The notes under the pieces were generated by a model that worked only from the letters and a program-made list of their open reading frames with translations, was not told where the DNA came from and ran no database searches. The translations under genes and the position numbers were made by a program. Shown in pieces: positions 20,500-34,300 of a stretch of DNA of 64,000 nucleotides. The first letter of the stretch is position 1. Each line of letters opens with the position of its first letter. Source of the stretch: Codonopsis lanceolata (Eukaryota > Streptophyta > Magnoliopsida > Asterales > Campanulaceae). Location of the stretch: the NCBI GenBank assembly GCA_013146195.2, contig CM028377.1, positions 2,976,001 to 3,040,000 on the forward strand, written 5' to 3'.

Positions 20500-22247
20500 T
20501 GTAGACACCCCAATTTCGTACCCCTGATATGTAACTCTGGCATGTGATATCAAGAACTGTTCAAACTTAACAAAATGTCAAGTTACAGGGTTGAAAATGC
20601 AAAAGGAGTAGTAGGATGCATGAATAGTGAACTGCAGGGGCGGGGAAAGTGTCGAAAATTAAATCTGGAATAGTAGGCTGGCACCGCCACAAGGGGTAGT
20701 TGGCACCGCGCCCAACTTCCTGTTTGGCCGCGCCAAGGTCTTCAACAGTGCCCGCTTCGTTAACGCATTGTACAAAATGGAAAGTGCGCGGTACAAGCCG
20801 ATGAAACACAATTCCAACTATAAATAGAGGTCCCCGGCTACGCTGAAAGAGAAAAAATTTCGCTGAAGGCTTGAAGCCCAGGAAAACTCTGCGTAAATTT
20901 TACTCAACGTCCGATCCCCTTCTCATAAAGCCTCAAAACCCTGCCAAACCTCCTCCAAACACAAATCCAACCGATCAAAGTGATCCCTAGCCCTTTAGTT
21001 AGGTATCCACCTTGTTTCCCCGGCCAAAAAACTATATAGTAAGCCGTTACTCTGCCCGAGTAAATAGGCTGAAATCACCCGAAATAAGCCGTTATTTCGC
21101 CCAACAAAATAGGCCAAAACTACCAAAACTAAGCCGTCATTCTGCCCGAGTGAGTAAGCCAAGACTACCATATATAAGCCGTCACTCTGCCCAAATCACA
21201 TCAGCAACAACAATAAAAGTCTCCCTCTCCCGAGAAGGACAGAGCGAGCACACTCCGCTCTAAAAGGTAATAGCCTTTAAGGGTGCTTTATTTATTTATT
21301 TATTTATAAAGATTGTTATTTAAAATCCGGCCCAATGTAGTCAATATAAGTCGTTGTGCTGCCCGGATTAGATTAGGAAATATTATGTAAAAGAGCCGTT
21401 ATAATGACCAAATATTTTTAAATATATTTGTAATTTATTGTAAGGAGATGGCTGCAAGTCCGTAAATAATGTAGCCACGGATGTATTTGTTTTATTTTCC
21501 TGTCTTTTAATGTTTTAATTATCTGCTAAATAAATATAACAATAAGCATACTTTAGCCAAAAACTATTTTGAGACCGAAAGGGCGAGTTGGGTGCCTAGC
21601 ACCTTCCCAACTCGTAACTTAGCTTCCGAACCCGTTTTCTATCCCTGTTTTTTTTTTTGCTGGTTTTGCTTTATTTTTGCCTTAAAATAAAGATGACGAC
21701 TCTAAAACTTTTTGGATTCAGTGGGGCCTCGCACCACTCCTTCTTTGCACTTTTCCGTTTTCCCCTAAAAAAGAGAGAATGAGAATGGAAGAGTGATGTA
21801 TTCCTATATCCTGATATCCCCTAAAAAAGGGATAACTTGATGCGGAAAACCCAAAGCTCATAGTGATCCGAAACGGGCCATAAGACTATTTTTAATAAAA
21901 TTCATAGTGGGGGCGTCGCAATATCCTTTTTTGTACTTTTTCGTTTTCCCCTAAAAAAGGGAAAATGAGAATGAAAGGGTAATGCATTCCCATATCCTGG
22001 TATCTCCTAAAAAAGGGATAACTTGATGCGGGAAACCACAAGTTCCCATATTGGATTAAAAATCCATTAAAGGCAACCGAGGCGCATTCCAACGCGCTAT
22101 TCTAGACAACACTCCTCTCGCACTTTTGATTTCGTCTTCCCCTAGACAAGGGAGGGTGGAACGAGAGCAGTGGTGTCCCGCATCCGCACGTACACGCACC
22201 CCTATCCAAGGGCACGCGGGGCGCGGGTGCACGCCGGGCGACCCACA
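20500..22247 (+). repeat. Tat-1 3' LTR (1748 bp)
   Basis: It is highly similar to 8507-10256 with scattered small differences, showing that the element is intact at its ends. TATA box 20819-20827. It ends GACCCACA and is followed by GCTAG, the target duplication. Confidence 0.92.
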
Positions 22248-22252
22248 GCTAG

Positions 22253-22897
22253 TGATTTGAAGGAATCCACCGAGTCTATGATAGAAGTGTGGTTCTTTTG
22301 AAGGTTGCTACTATTATTATTGTGTAGCATTGATTTTTGGAAAGGACGTTGGAAAGTGAAGTTATATAAACTTCATTATGGGTAGTAAGACTTGTGGATA
22401 TTTACTTGATATTGTAATTATTAAATTATTAGTACTTGGTCTTTTGTGAGCCGACAAATGTTAGTCGAGCCATGTTTATTTAAATACATATTTATTCCAT
22501 CTCGAGTTTGTTTATATTGTTGGTTATGTTGTACTCCGACATCTTTAGCCGTGGAGTGTGTTGACTAGAGTTGTAGACTTAGTATAATGTTGGGTTCCAA
22601 CTGTAACGTCGTCGATGACTTGGATATATTATTGTTTATAAATTGTAACAGGTGGTTTTGTTGTACGCGTCCAATGTTGCGTCACGTGCTTTGAATTTTT
22701 GGGCCGAGAGATTTACTATCTCTTGGGTTGTTTTATATTTTGAAGCTTGTTAGCTCGGGTTCCATTAAGTTATTCGCTTCCGCATTTGTTGAGTTGTTGG
22801 CGTATCGCTGTTATAGCCTTAACATTTGATTGTTAATTGTGTGTTCTGATGGCACCACCTTGGGGTCTTGTATTGGCATCCGGGTTGGGTTGTCACA
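22253..22897 (+). repeat. Tek-A LTR, second part
   Basis: The interrupted LTR resumes directly after GCTAG; the joined sequence matches the unbroken copy at about 35580-36150. It ends CCGGGTTGGGTTGTCACA at 22897, followed by a methionine-tRNA primer site, so this is a 5' LTR. Confidence 0.85.
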
Positions 22898-22898
22898 G

Positions 22899-22911
22899 TT
22901 GGTATCATAGT
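22899..22911 (+). other. Tek-A primer binding site
   Basis: TTGGTATCATAG follows the LTR end and matches the initiator-Met tRNA complement TGGTATCAGAGC with one or two changes. Confidence 0.75.
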
Positions 22912-23790
22912 TATTGGTTAGTTGTCTGCCAGGATAGGTTCCTTGGCCTAGTTGGGGGTTGGTTTTGTGTGATTTGATATATCTTAACGTCGAGAGTTAT
23001 TATATGTTATGATGGTTGAAACTAGAATGGGTGCTAGCACTGGTAGAAATACCGGTGGTGATGAATATAAGGTAGTACTAGTAGTGATCATGTTTGAGAG
23101 TCCACCGGTGTATTTGTGGCAATTGTATGAGATTATTAGGGACAGCAGAATGTGCCAAGAGCATGAAAGAACACCTTGTGGGAGTTCAAGGCACATAGTG
23201 TTCCTGCAATGATTTAGAAAAGGAGAAGATATAATTCCTTATGTTAGAACACGTGGATATGATTATGGTTTAATATTTAGTGATGTTCACGGAGTTAGCT
23301 CATTAGAGTAGAGTACTTAGTACTGGACGAGACTAGGAAGACTCCATGGTTTGTGAAAGGATTAAGGATAAAATATTATAGGCAGTTTATCCTATTACAG
23401 CTTGCAGATTATTGAGGGGCTGTGGGTCGTACTTATGAGAGAGAGTTAGATATTGAGGGATATGCTCAGGAGAGGACCTCGAGAATGGTTAAGGATTATG
23501 ATGTACTTAGAGGGCAGTTAGCACCTCATAAAGTTGTATGGGCAAACCCGTAGTCTAGTAAGCGGAGTGATGCTTTTACCTGTAGTCATAGATGATGAGG
23601 TGATAAATTGTTGAATAGATTTTGTTTGGAAAATGAAACACCGAGCATAGGTGTTGGAATAATGCAGGCAAGTGTTTTACTTGTGGTGGTGATCACATTA
23701 GGAAGGATTGCCTTAAGTTGAGGATTAACGAGTCTAAGAGTGCTAATAAGTGGTCTAGTGACTCTTCGTGAGGTGGTTATAGATGACCTA
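22912..23790 (+). pseudogene. Tek-A gag remnant
   Basis: A degraded gag begins near 23007 (MVETRMGAS). Near 23669-23716 the reading GKCFTCGGDHIRKDCLK has the C-x2-C-x4-H-x4-C zinc-knuckle pattern that binds RNA. No continuous frame remains. Reversed homologues are at about 45700-46440 and 60190-60840. Confidence 0.65.
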
Positions 23791-24640
23791 GAATTTGAGG
23801 TTGTGTGCGCACATGGCGGTTGGCCATTGCAGAATTTTGAGAGCTAGCCGAGATAGTGGGTAATTCTTTATACATATATTATGGTTGTTATTATCATTAT
23901 TATGAGTACACGTTGTATCGGTAGCTCATATGCATTCATACATACATTACATTGTGTGTTGAAATTTATTGATGGTTGGTTTCCTCGGTTTATTCATATG
24001 ATCGAGGAGGATGACCCAGTATGGGAATGGTTTATGGTTTTGGGTTGAATCTTGATTTGTCGGTAGGCAATCAATTGTGGTATCGAAATATGGTTATGTA
24101 AGCCTATATAGATGATGTTATGCATATATGAAGGATGAATATGTGATAATGTTACTAGTGGTGATTACTAGTGGTGCGTTAAATTTGTATACTCTATAGA
24201 GATATGTGTAATGTTATAAGTAATATGTTTATACATTATTGTGTGATTTTATGGGAGTAGGATACACTCGAATCGCACGGATGATAAGTTGGTGGTTATG
24301 AGATGAGTTATGACTATATGGTTGGGTATACCATTTATCGTGACTAATAGAGTGTCGTTACCACGCGAGGGTATTTCATGTGTGTTTTGTCGAAGACAAG
24401 ATTTTTGGTTAAGTTAATGATAGACCTTACGGATTTTTGATGCTTGGGGGTACTAAAGTGAATATTAACTCATTTCCTTGGGTTTACTATGAAAATATTG
24501 TTAGACGAGTATACTGGATATACGGACCTTGGTAATTGTTAGAATTTCCAGTGCTTAGTGAATTATCACAATGGAAATTTATGAGTATGTTTTGTTGGTT
24601 TTGTGTTATGAATATTTATGATTGGATTGGTAATAACATG
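23791..24640 (+). other. Tek-A internal remnant, non-coding
   Basis: It corresponds, reversed, to about 44900-45750 of Tek-B and 59880-60180. No frame is preserved in any copy, so this may always have been a non-coding spacer of this Tekay family. It is cut by an LTR piece starting at 24641. Confidence 0.55.
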
Positions 24641-25623
24641 TGTGACGACCCGACCTGGACCCCAAGACGAGATCCCCAGGTCGTGCAGCCAAAAGAAGCA
24701 CAACAACAAATAATGGGTAAGGCTATAACAGCGTCACGCCAATGACTCAACAAATGTGGAAGCAAAAATAATTACAATGGTGCCCAAGCTAACAAGCTTA
24801 AAATTAATACAACCTAAGAGATAATAAATCTCTTGGTCCAAAAATTAGAAGCGCGTGTCGCAACATTAGACACGCACATTAAACCACATGTCATGCAATA
24901 ATATAGCAATAATAAACCAAGTCATCGGCGACGTTACAACTGGAACCTAACATTAAACTAAGTCTACAACTCTAGTCTAACAAACTCAACGACTAAAAAC
25001 ATGCCGGAAGATAACACAATAAACCAACCATCTTGAGATTACCATAATATATAAAATATGATCATCATAAAAAATGTACAAAGCACGACTAATACAAATC
25101 GGCTCTCAAATGATTAAGTACTAATAACATAAGTACAAATACCAAGTACACATCAAGTTTTGCTACCCTTCATAAAGTTTACATAACTTTATTTTTCCCA
25201 TTCGTCCTTGCCAAAAGAAAATGTAACTAAACATAACTAGGTAGCAACCTTGCAAAAGCTCCACGAACGTGACTCGCGAACTACTTCAATCCACTAGCGC
25301 GACTCGGATCTAGGGAAAAACAATCAAACAAAAATAGAGTAAGTCATAAAGACTTAGTAAGTTACTAAATATAACTTCTTGTCATGGCATCATGCTCAAG
25401 CAATAATGAATCATGCTATCTACATAATACAATTTTTCATCAATAAATCACGTCAAGACATTCATGCTCAACCATCATATGAATTATGTTATTAATAAAA
25501 TATAACAATTCTATAAATCACTTCAACCATCATATCATATCATTTTCACATAGCACGTTTTTTACATATAAGTACTCGTGAAATAAATCATATATTGATG
25601 CTATAATCATATAGCCAAATTGC
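24641..25623 (-). repeat. Tekay LTR fragment, minus strand
   Basis: TGTGACGACCCGACC at 24641 is the reversed LTR end. The sequence is collinear with 39296-40700 but stops near 25623, where the leader of the DUF4283 frame begins. A LINE landing inside the LTR would explain the truncation; the rest of the LTR was not found. Confidence 0.7.
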
Positions 25624-25688
25624 ATTTTCTCTCTCTCTAAACTAGCTCTCTCTTCGTCCTAGGGTTTTCCTCTAGGTTCTTCGCGGTT

Positions 25689-28600
25689 ATGGCTACGGCT
25701 TCGGCCGTGGCTCCTATGAGAACCCAAACCCTAATGGTTATATATGTTTATAATGTTTACTTAAGATGCTAGAGATGTGCCTAACATGTTTGACATGGTT
25801 GCGTTCCTTGATTGAGTCTAACTTGCCGTATGCAACTCCTATGCATGTATGCTCTCGTTTTGCTTACTTTGCTTCATGTTATGGATCTTTTGGAACTTAG
25901 CTAAGTCTATGAGGGTCCTTTAATCATTGTTACATGACCTTTAGTACACATTCCTATGCTTCTTTGAGTTGTATATGCCTTATGTGTGTTATACCTTCAA
26001 TTCTGGATCAAATTGACCTTGCATGTGACTTGAGGACTTGTTCCACTTTGCCAACTGAACTCCTTGGAGAGTGTTCTGCCCTAGGAACCAAACATCTAGG
26101 GGAAAGTTCGGCCTGGTCAGCCGAACAGAGTGGTTTCCAGTCTTTTGTGATTTCTGAAATTTGGTTGATTACTTTGGAGCCCTTACTCCAATCCGGCCTA
26201 ACCCTACCTTAATTTCTGAATTTGGACTTGATTAGCATGCATTAATCTTAATTATAAGTTTAGTCCTAAATCCTCATTGCTTAGGCCTTAATTCAACCAA
26301 TAGGAAGGTGACATGTGTCCCACTCACTTAACTAACCTAAGTGGAGTCCCATATCTGGAGGAGTCCACTCATTATCTCTCATCCATTAGATATTTTCATC
26401 CTCCATTGAAGAGAGCTCTGGTGTGGGTGATTCAAGGTGAGACTAGTGTGTGTTTTGCCTTTTCCCGGAGATCCGGCCACTCGATCGAACATTCGAGACC
26501 ACCGAATCGTAGCTACCGTCGAGGAGACCTTTAATCCTTGCTTTATTTGCTTGTTCTTCAGCCTATTCTAGGCTTAGGTAAGCTCTCAATTCCCAGAAAA
26601 ATTGTATGCTAGGTTGCTTTCATGCTAGCTTCATTAAAGTTGTCTATGCCATGGAAGGGAACACTTCTATCATGTTAAAAACATTTTTTCATCCACTTTG
26701 AAAATCTGTAAATTCTAGGTCATGAACCTAAACTTGAGTATTTGGTTTTGTGTTGAGTTTTAATGTTGTTCAAAACATCATTTGGAATAAGTCTTGTGAA
26801 TGAACTTGTTGTAGTTATCAACTTCTATATGATGATCAACCTAGGGTTTCACCAAGTGTGAAATGGTTTTCTTGATTGGCTAGAATTGCTTTTAGACTTG
26901 GTAATCTAGCTTTAATCCATTCAAAAACATAGAAGAGGGCCTTTGAATGCATAAAGTATTCATGCTCTAATTGTTTGTACTATTAGTGATGACTCATCGG
27001 AGTTGAACTAAGGGAGTTATTGAACAATACTGACTCCACATACAATCCCTACGGCGTTAGTAGTTCGTTGGTCTAACGTATCAGTTTACGTGACTTTGGG
27101 AAGAATTGAAGTGCATGTTTGATATGTGTATTTATAAGACTAAATTGAGTTCTTACGTGTTTCATATAATTGTGTTGAAGAATGCATAACCTAGAGCATG
27201 TTGTAGATTGATACATCAATTTGACATGATTGTATTCGCTCTTTTCAAATTCCTATTTGATTCCATAATGAGTAAAAACACCTACTTGTTGAATGAGTTC
27301 GCTCTTGTCGAACTTGTTCCTTATTTGATTGATATGACGAGTAAACATCTACTTGGAATTGCATTAGTCCAGCTGGCATACTTGATTGACTTGAAGGTTT
27401 GACAATGCATTGCCGTCACGAGTAATGGGACTCGTGATAGTAATGGGTTGTTATATCGGTTTTATCACACACCCTCCATTGTTGGCCACAATGGGGAAGT
27501 ATCCCCTTTGTCGTAACCATTAGAGCGCATCGGCAAGTCTATTGGCCCGAGTATCCCTCGGTAAGTCGATGTATCCCACACGATCATCCGACAACACGTA
27601 TCCATTAACGCTTGTAATGCAGGAGCTACGTAGCGGCACCGGTTCCATAACATATCCTCCTTATATGTGTTTATTTTCTAGCACTTATGTGAAACAGTGT
27701 GCTACCATGGATATGTGAGCTAAGTGTTTATATAAATGAATGCTTGATTAACTTGATATTAATGATCATATCTTCCTTTGTATGTTTCATGATTCCATGC
27801 CATGCATAATTCTTAGCTTACAAAGTCTTTATGACTTACCCCCTCCCTTTTACTGCTTTAGCTCCGAGCCGCCTAGGTCCTTCTCGTTGAAGAGTTGCTG
27901 TGTTCGTGATTGTTCGAGTTCATTTGCGACAAGGTTGTAGAGATGTCCTTCTTTTGTTCTCTGTGGAAAGGACATTTGGTTTATAACAAGTCATGTAGAC
28001 TTTGCTTTGGGAACTTGAATACTTGTTATCGTTACGTTTATAACTTGTAGCCATTGTAACCTCTTTTGAGTGTCGGCACATGTACGCCGTGCCTTGTATA
28101 GTTTATATTTGGTTCACTTAGTTTTATGTCTTCCGCTAAGCAATTGATTAGCTCTTGTTATTAACTGTTAGTGTTAGGTTCGGGTTGTAAAGTCGCCGAT
28201 GAATTGGTATATATGCTTAAACTGTTATATCAGGTTCTAAAAGTTTTAAAATGTTCCGGCCTTTTAGTACCGAGTCGCGCTTCATCTACAATGTTGCGTC
28301 ACGTCATTTTCTATAATTGAGTCCTTGCATGAATTGTAGTCCTTATTTGGACGGCTTGACTCACGATTCCTCCTCGGGATCTGGGTCGGGTCGTCACAGC
28401 TCCAGCCATGGATGAGCCCACTGCGGCGCCTATCTCTCCTTCATCTAGAAAATCCTTTGCTTATGTTCTCAGCCAGTGCCCACCAACAAGTATTCCCTTA
28501 ATCCCGCCTTCCTCCTACAAAGGGGAACCAGCGCTCCGACTTACTCCCGAGATTGTTTCAGCTCTCTTTAAACCCTTTCAACTCACCCTTGTTGGTAAGT

Positions 28601-28732
28601 TCTCTCATGGACGACCTTCCATGGATACTATGCGCAAGGAGTTCTTAATCTTCGGTCATAAAGCCGACGTTACCTTGGGGCATCTCGACACTAAGCATGT
28701 CCTAATCCAAGCTAACCACGAGGCCGATTTCC
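25689..28732 (+). pseudogene. DUF4283-type frame (probable LINE ORF1), split and truncated
   Basis: The first 26 bases (25689-25714, MATASAVA) and 28404-28732 form one frame when the solo LTR 25715-28398 and one GCTCC copy are removed; 355 bases remain, about 118 codons. The second part reads PALRLTPEIVSALFKPFQ, LVGKFSHGRPSMDTMRKEF, then DVTLGHLDTKHVLIQ, the layout of DUF4283, a domain usual at the N-terminus of plant L1-type LINE ORF1 proteins (nucleic-acid-binding chaperone role inferred for the class) and of related gag-like genes. It ends where another LTR starts at 28733. Upstream, 25624-25688 is CT-rich, like a 5' leader. The zinc knuckle and endonuclease/RT parts are absent. Confidence 0.7.
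25715..28398 (+). repeat. Solo LTR, diverged Tekay type (2684 bp)
   Basis: It starts TATGAGAACCC (TG mutated to TA), ends CTGGGTCGGGTCGTCACA, and is flanked by GCTCC at 25710-25714 and 28399-28403. No primer site or internal sequence follows, so it is a solo LTR, the usual product of recombination between two LTRs. Palindrome GTTCGGC/GCCGAAC lies near 26107-26127. Confidence 0.85.
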
Positions 28733-31313
28733 TGTAACGCCCCGGAACTTTACGTGATCGTCGAGCCAATATGATAAGCCTTAACGTGGAAGACTTCTTA
28801 TGCCTGGGTAGGCTAAGGTAAGGCCGATACCCTTGGGATGTTCGATTTACGCTCGTTAGCGTGTTAGAGTCTCTATTGCGCGATTTAGCATTGTTGGGAA
28901 CTCGACTCGGTAGAGTGTTATCTTCCTTAATTATTGTTTACGGTCTTTGAGATATCCTAGGTCTTCGTGTACTTGTTTGAATAAATTTTATATCCTTATA
29001 ATCATGTTTATAAATTTTACATGTGGTAACGACGTTCAAACTATAATTGTCATCATATGTTTGATTTCGCGATTCGCGTTTTGTTAACGTATCGTTTTTC
29101 ATATTTTCCTTACACTTAGTTTTGGTGTAACATTGGGTATGTGTTTGGTACCTTTCATTAGTCTTTTAACATGATTTAAAACAAGTAATTATGCTTGTTC
29201 ATTCGTTGTTTCGATCGTTAGTTTGTTATGTGTAATTTCATCTGTCATACAACAGTTACGGACCGATTTTTGATACGTGGCTGATTTGTTTGATCGAGAA
29301 ACCTTCGAGAAGATTTTAGTTTGGTTTGGTACTTTTAAGGCTTTTACTTTGGACATTTACAGAGTGGAAGGAGAAGAAATCGCGTCGTTTTGTCGAACGG
29401 TGTTCAAATTGGAGCCATTGCAAGTTGGATGCGCGCAGCGCGATTACTGTAGCAGACGCACTGTAGCAGCGAGCAGCAGGTTGCTGCTTTAATTTTTTAT
29501 GTGTATTTCCTATTCTACCCTTACTAAACCCCCCTCTAAACCCTTCCTAATCTCCCATACTTAGTCTTAAACATGTCCTAACATATTTGGGAAGTTAATT
29601 AAGTTTTAATTAGTGGTTGATTACACCTAAACATCACTAATTTTACCAAGGAAATATCTATTCTGCCTCCTTGTTTGTGGAAGTATATATACACAAACCC
29701 TTTACAATATTCAGCCAAAATCCTCTCATTTCCTTCCCCTTCTTCAACTGTATAGTGAGAGAGAGTTGGGAAACCATGGGGGCTTTGAAGCCCTAGCTTC
29801 TTCTTCCTCAAATCCATGGAGATTCGACCGTTAGATCGCCTCCTAACTTGAGATTCTTGAAGCCCTCGACGAGTGGAACAACTTCACAGTTCGAATTTCG
29901 ATTCTCTTGAGTTTTCACTCAAGCTAGGTAAGCTACTAGACTCCTTTTTCTATGGTTTTGTGCTCATTGACCCTAAGGAAAACAAAGAGGCTTGCTATTT
30001 GAGGTCAATGAGTACACAAGCATGTTGTGTGTGATTTTATTTTGATTTTTGGATTTTTGATGGGTGAACTTGTTAGAAGCATGAATAGGATGCTTTCTAT
30101 GATTAATGGAGTATATTAATGAACCTCATCTTGTATGTTTGGACCTTGAGCATGATAGCCATGAATTCCTAAAACCTAGGGTTTGACTATATGTTGATGT
30201 AGCAAATAGGTTCTTAATTATATGAACGATTTTGGGGAATTTTATGGAATGATATGAGTTGTTGGAATCACATATGTATATGTTTAAAGTTTGGGAAGTA
30301 TACTTGATGAATCTCTATTTTTGATTGTAAGCATGAAAGATGAATTTTTACAATGGAATACATGTTGGAATGTTTCGTTTGACTTTTAAGAATAGAGTTG
30401 ACTATCATGCATATAAGAGTATGATGCTATCTAATTCGTGAATTTTTTGTTGTGAGCATGTGTAATGAATTATCATTATGGATTACATGAATAAAATGTA
30501 ATGTTTGACTTTATTGGGTTGAGTTGACTTTTATGCAAATAAGAGTATATTGGTCAACTATGATTCATGAATTGAAGGTTATGAACATGTTAGATCAATT
30601 TATATGTTGGTTATGAACATGCTAGATGAATTTACATCTTGCTTAGATAAATGGATATTTTGAATGAAGGCATGCTTGATTAAATGCTAACTTGAGATAC
30701 ATGCTTGAAATGTGATGGTTGACTTTAAATGCTAAGTGTTGACCTATGAACCATGTTTTGGGGTTTTCGTTAGGAAGGTATGAATTATTGGGTTGCACAA
30801 TGTTGCTAACCTTGAGAACTTAGCCATGAACATTAGCTACTGAATAATAGGAGGGCTATGATGCAAATAGATTCTATGCCTTCAAATTTGAAAAGAGTAG
30901 AAATGACTCAACGGAGTCAGTTATGAATTTATATGAACATAGAGAACTACATATTGAAATCCTACGAAATTTGGGGTAGTTTTGATGGAGGTTAAGCCTC
31001 CGAGCGTTTTCAAGTCTATAAAGAACACTTGGGCATTAGAGACTTAATATTATTACTCTAATGTGTTTATGAGTTAGTTAACATAGAAATGCATAACTAT
31101 GTGAGTTAAAAGTAAATATCTACTTGATTGGATTAGTGTGGTGTGTTGTACTTTTCCTTTGGTTGAGCATGCGAGTATATATTACCTGTGCTTGTGTTTG
31201 AGTCCAGCTGGCGGTTTTTGGTGGGACGATGCATTGTCTTCACAAACTGTGGGATTCGTGATCGCAATGGATCGCCGCGCCGGGTTTGCACACACCCCTC
31301 CATCGATGGCCAC
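28733..31313 (+). repeat. Tekay LTR at 28733, first part
   Basis: It starts TGTAACGCCCCGG and is collinear with 5488-7760. It is split by the solo LTR at 31314 and resumes at 34850. Inside the DUF4283 frame, so it inserted after the LINE. Confidence 0.8.
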
Positions 31314-34300
31314 TGTGGCGACCCGACCCGGATCCCAAGACGAGACCCCGAGGTCGTGCCGCTTCAAAAAAGGCACATAACAAAAACAAGTAGCAAATAG
31401 TGGGTAAGGCCATAACGACGGTACGCCAAAAACTTTAACACATGCGGAAGCGTAATATAATTAAACAGTGGCGCCCGAGCTAACAAGCTCAAACTAACAC
31501 AACCTTAGAGATAATGAATCTCTTGGTCCAAAAATAAAATCATGTGACGCAACAATAGACACATATAACAATTTATAGCAGTTATATATCAAGTCATCGG
31601 CGACGCTACGGCCGGAACCCAATATTAAACTAAGTCTACAACTCTAGTCTAACATGCTTAACGGCTAAAACATGCCGGATAACAAACATAATAAACGAAC
31701 CAATACATGGTTAAAACAACTAAAGCATGAACATCATAAATACACAAGGCACGACTAACACATGTCGGCTCTCAAAACATTAAGTACTAATAAACATAAG
31801 TACTAATAATCAAACACATCAAGTCTTGCTACCCCACATAAAGTTTATATAACTTTATGTTCCCGTCGTCCTTGCCAAAAGAAAAAGATACTACAAATAC
31901 AAGGTAGCAACCTCGTCACAAGCTTCACCAACGTATCTTGATAATCACTTCGAACCACTTGCACGGCTCGAATCTAGGGAAAATAATCAAAACAAATAGG
32001 AGTAAGTCATAAAGACTTAGCAAGTTACTAACATAACTTCCTGTCATGACATCATGCTCAACAATAATAATTCATGTTATTGCATAATATACATTTCATA
32101 AATAATCATGTCAAGGTACTCATACTTAACAAATTCGAGTATCATGTTATCAACAAGTATAACATTTCATTAATTCATTCAACCATCATTTCATATCATA
32201 TCATATTCACGTAGCACATTATTCACATATAAGCACTCGTGAGTCAATTCATATAAAAAGGGATATGATATCGTTACCCTTTTTCCGCGCATGTCGCTCC
32301 TGCAAAAACATGTGCAAAACCTTTATGTGTCCTCGATATCCCTTTCGTGGATATCGGCGTCCCAGACATTTCCCTCGAGTTCCGATAGTTATCAAAGTCA
32401 TGTTTCCATACTACAACTAAGATCAACTACTTCCCTACCGTGGCCATCGATAGAGGGGTGTGTGCAATCCGGCGCGGCGATCCATCAAAATCACGAATCT
32501 CACAATTCGTGAAGATGATGCATCGTCCCGCCCCAAAGACTCAACAAACCGACTCCAGCTGGACTCAAACTTCAAGAACACGTAATTCATATTTATATGC
32601 TCAAATAAGTAGGCATGTACTCTACAATCATCTAGTCATGCTTTTAATTCATAACTAGCACATAATCACATTAGAGGTAAAATCAAGGCTCTAATCATCA
32701 AGTGTTCTTCATACACTTTAAAATGCTTGGAGGCTTAACCTCCATTAATACTACCCCAAAATTCGTAGGACTTAGGCATATTACTCCTTAATGTCATACT
32801 AACCCAATGGTCAACTCCGTTGAGTCATAATCAATCTTTCAAAATTATGGTATAGAAGCCATTGGCCTCAATACTCTCCTATGTCCATACTAACGTAATT
32901 AAATAGGTTACTAAGGTCATTAAACCCATAAAACCCCAATCAAACAATCAAGTATGAACATAGAATCAAAGTCACAAACTAGGCATATACATTCTTGTCA
33001 TTTCATCAAATAGGAGTCTAACCATTTTATCAAATATGCACCCAACACTTAAACAACAAGGTAGGGTGATTTATCATAGATTACCACACATAAATAACAT
33101 CCTAAACATGGTTTATAACCTGTTTATAATCTGATCATACAATCAAAAATGCAACATTTAGCATATACGTGAACATAGCATCTCTACAAGCCTAACTATT
33201 TCATCAAACATGCTCCCAATGCTTAAACAACAAGGTAGGGTGATTTATCATACATTATCACACACAAATAACATCATAAACATGGTTTATAATCTGTTTA
33301 TAATCTGATCATACAACCAAAAATGTAATATTTAGCATATACGTGAACATAGCATCTCTACAAGCCTAACTATTTCATCAAACATGCTCCCAATGCTTAA
33401 ACAACAAGATGGAATGATTTATCATACATGATCATACTTAAATAACATCAAAATCATGATTTACAATCTGATCATAATCTGTTTATACAACCTAAAATGC
33501 ATCATTTAGCATATACGAGAGCATGGCATCTCTACAAGTCTAACTATCTCATCCAATATGCTCCCAACACTTAAACAACAAGGTAGAATGGTTTATCATA
33601 CATTATCACACCCAAATAACATTATAATCATGGTTTATAATATGTCTACAATCTGTTCATACAACCAAAATTCATCATATAAACATATTCTAGAACATGG
33701 CATCTCTACAAAGTCCTAAGTGCTCTCATTGACCTCATATAGGAAGATTGTTTTCCCTAGGGTCAATGAGGCTAAAATAAATAAGAAGAGATGTTGTAAC
33801 TTACCTTAAACAAGCTCTACAAGAAGTACAAAATGTCCATGCAAGGGTGGGTATGTGATCTCCTTGCCCTCCTCTTCACTTCTATGGTTCGGTTTTGAAA
33901 ATGGCTTCCTCAAGACTTGGCCACCATTGAAGAACACTCAAGAACCTTGAATAAACTCTCTATAACTTGTATAAAATGATCAGCCACGAATTTGGAAGAT
34001 GAAGACTGATTAGGATAGCTTAGTGGAGGTATTTGGTCACACAATAGCTGAAGTGGGGTGGGGGAAGGTGTCCAATGCATGGTTGTGCATGTTGGAGGTC
34101 TTTCTTTGCCAAGTGTTGTACATGCATCCAAATCTCCCAAAACTTGTCAAGCATGCAAGAGAGGCTAGGTGGGACGAACTAGGGTGGTTTAGGGTGGGTT
34201 AGGTTGGGTTTGGGTGGGGTTTAGTTGGTCAAATGTTGAAAGAATGCAAAAATCCCGTAATTCTGGAAATGGACCATTGCGGTCGCATGCCCTATGAGTG

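Larger units (their letters stand above)
8507..22247 (+). mobile_element. Tat-1: Tat-lineage Ty3/gypsy element, defective
   Basis: The element is bounded by TGTAGACACC and GACCCACA and flanked by a perfect GCTAG duplication (8502-8506, 22248-22252). Order: 5' LTR, arginine-type primer site, long leader, gag, a short pre-RT and RT remnant, tail of integrase, tandem hairpins, a remnant of an antisense gene, a long AT-rich 3' region, polypurine tract, 3' LTR. Pol from mid-RT to the end of integrase is missing, so it cannot replicate alone. It is split in gag by CRM-mini (12527-15148). Tat assignment rests on the tRNA-Arg-type primer site, the antisense gene and long 3' region, and on close similarity to Tat-2, which has the second RNase H typical of this lineage. 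Confidence 0.9.

Noticed and set aside
33000..33700. Diverged ~180-bp repeats with TTTATCATACATTATCAC as an independent satellite
   Set aside because: They lie inside a solo LTR with clear ends, and the repeats are local duplications of LTR sequence.
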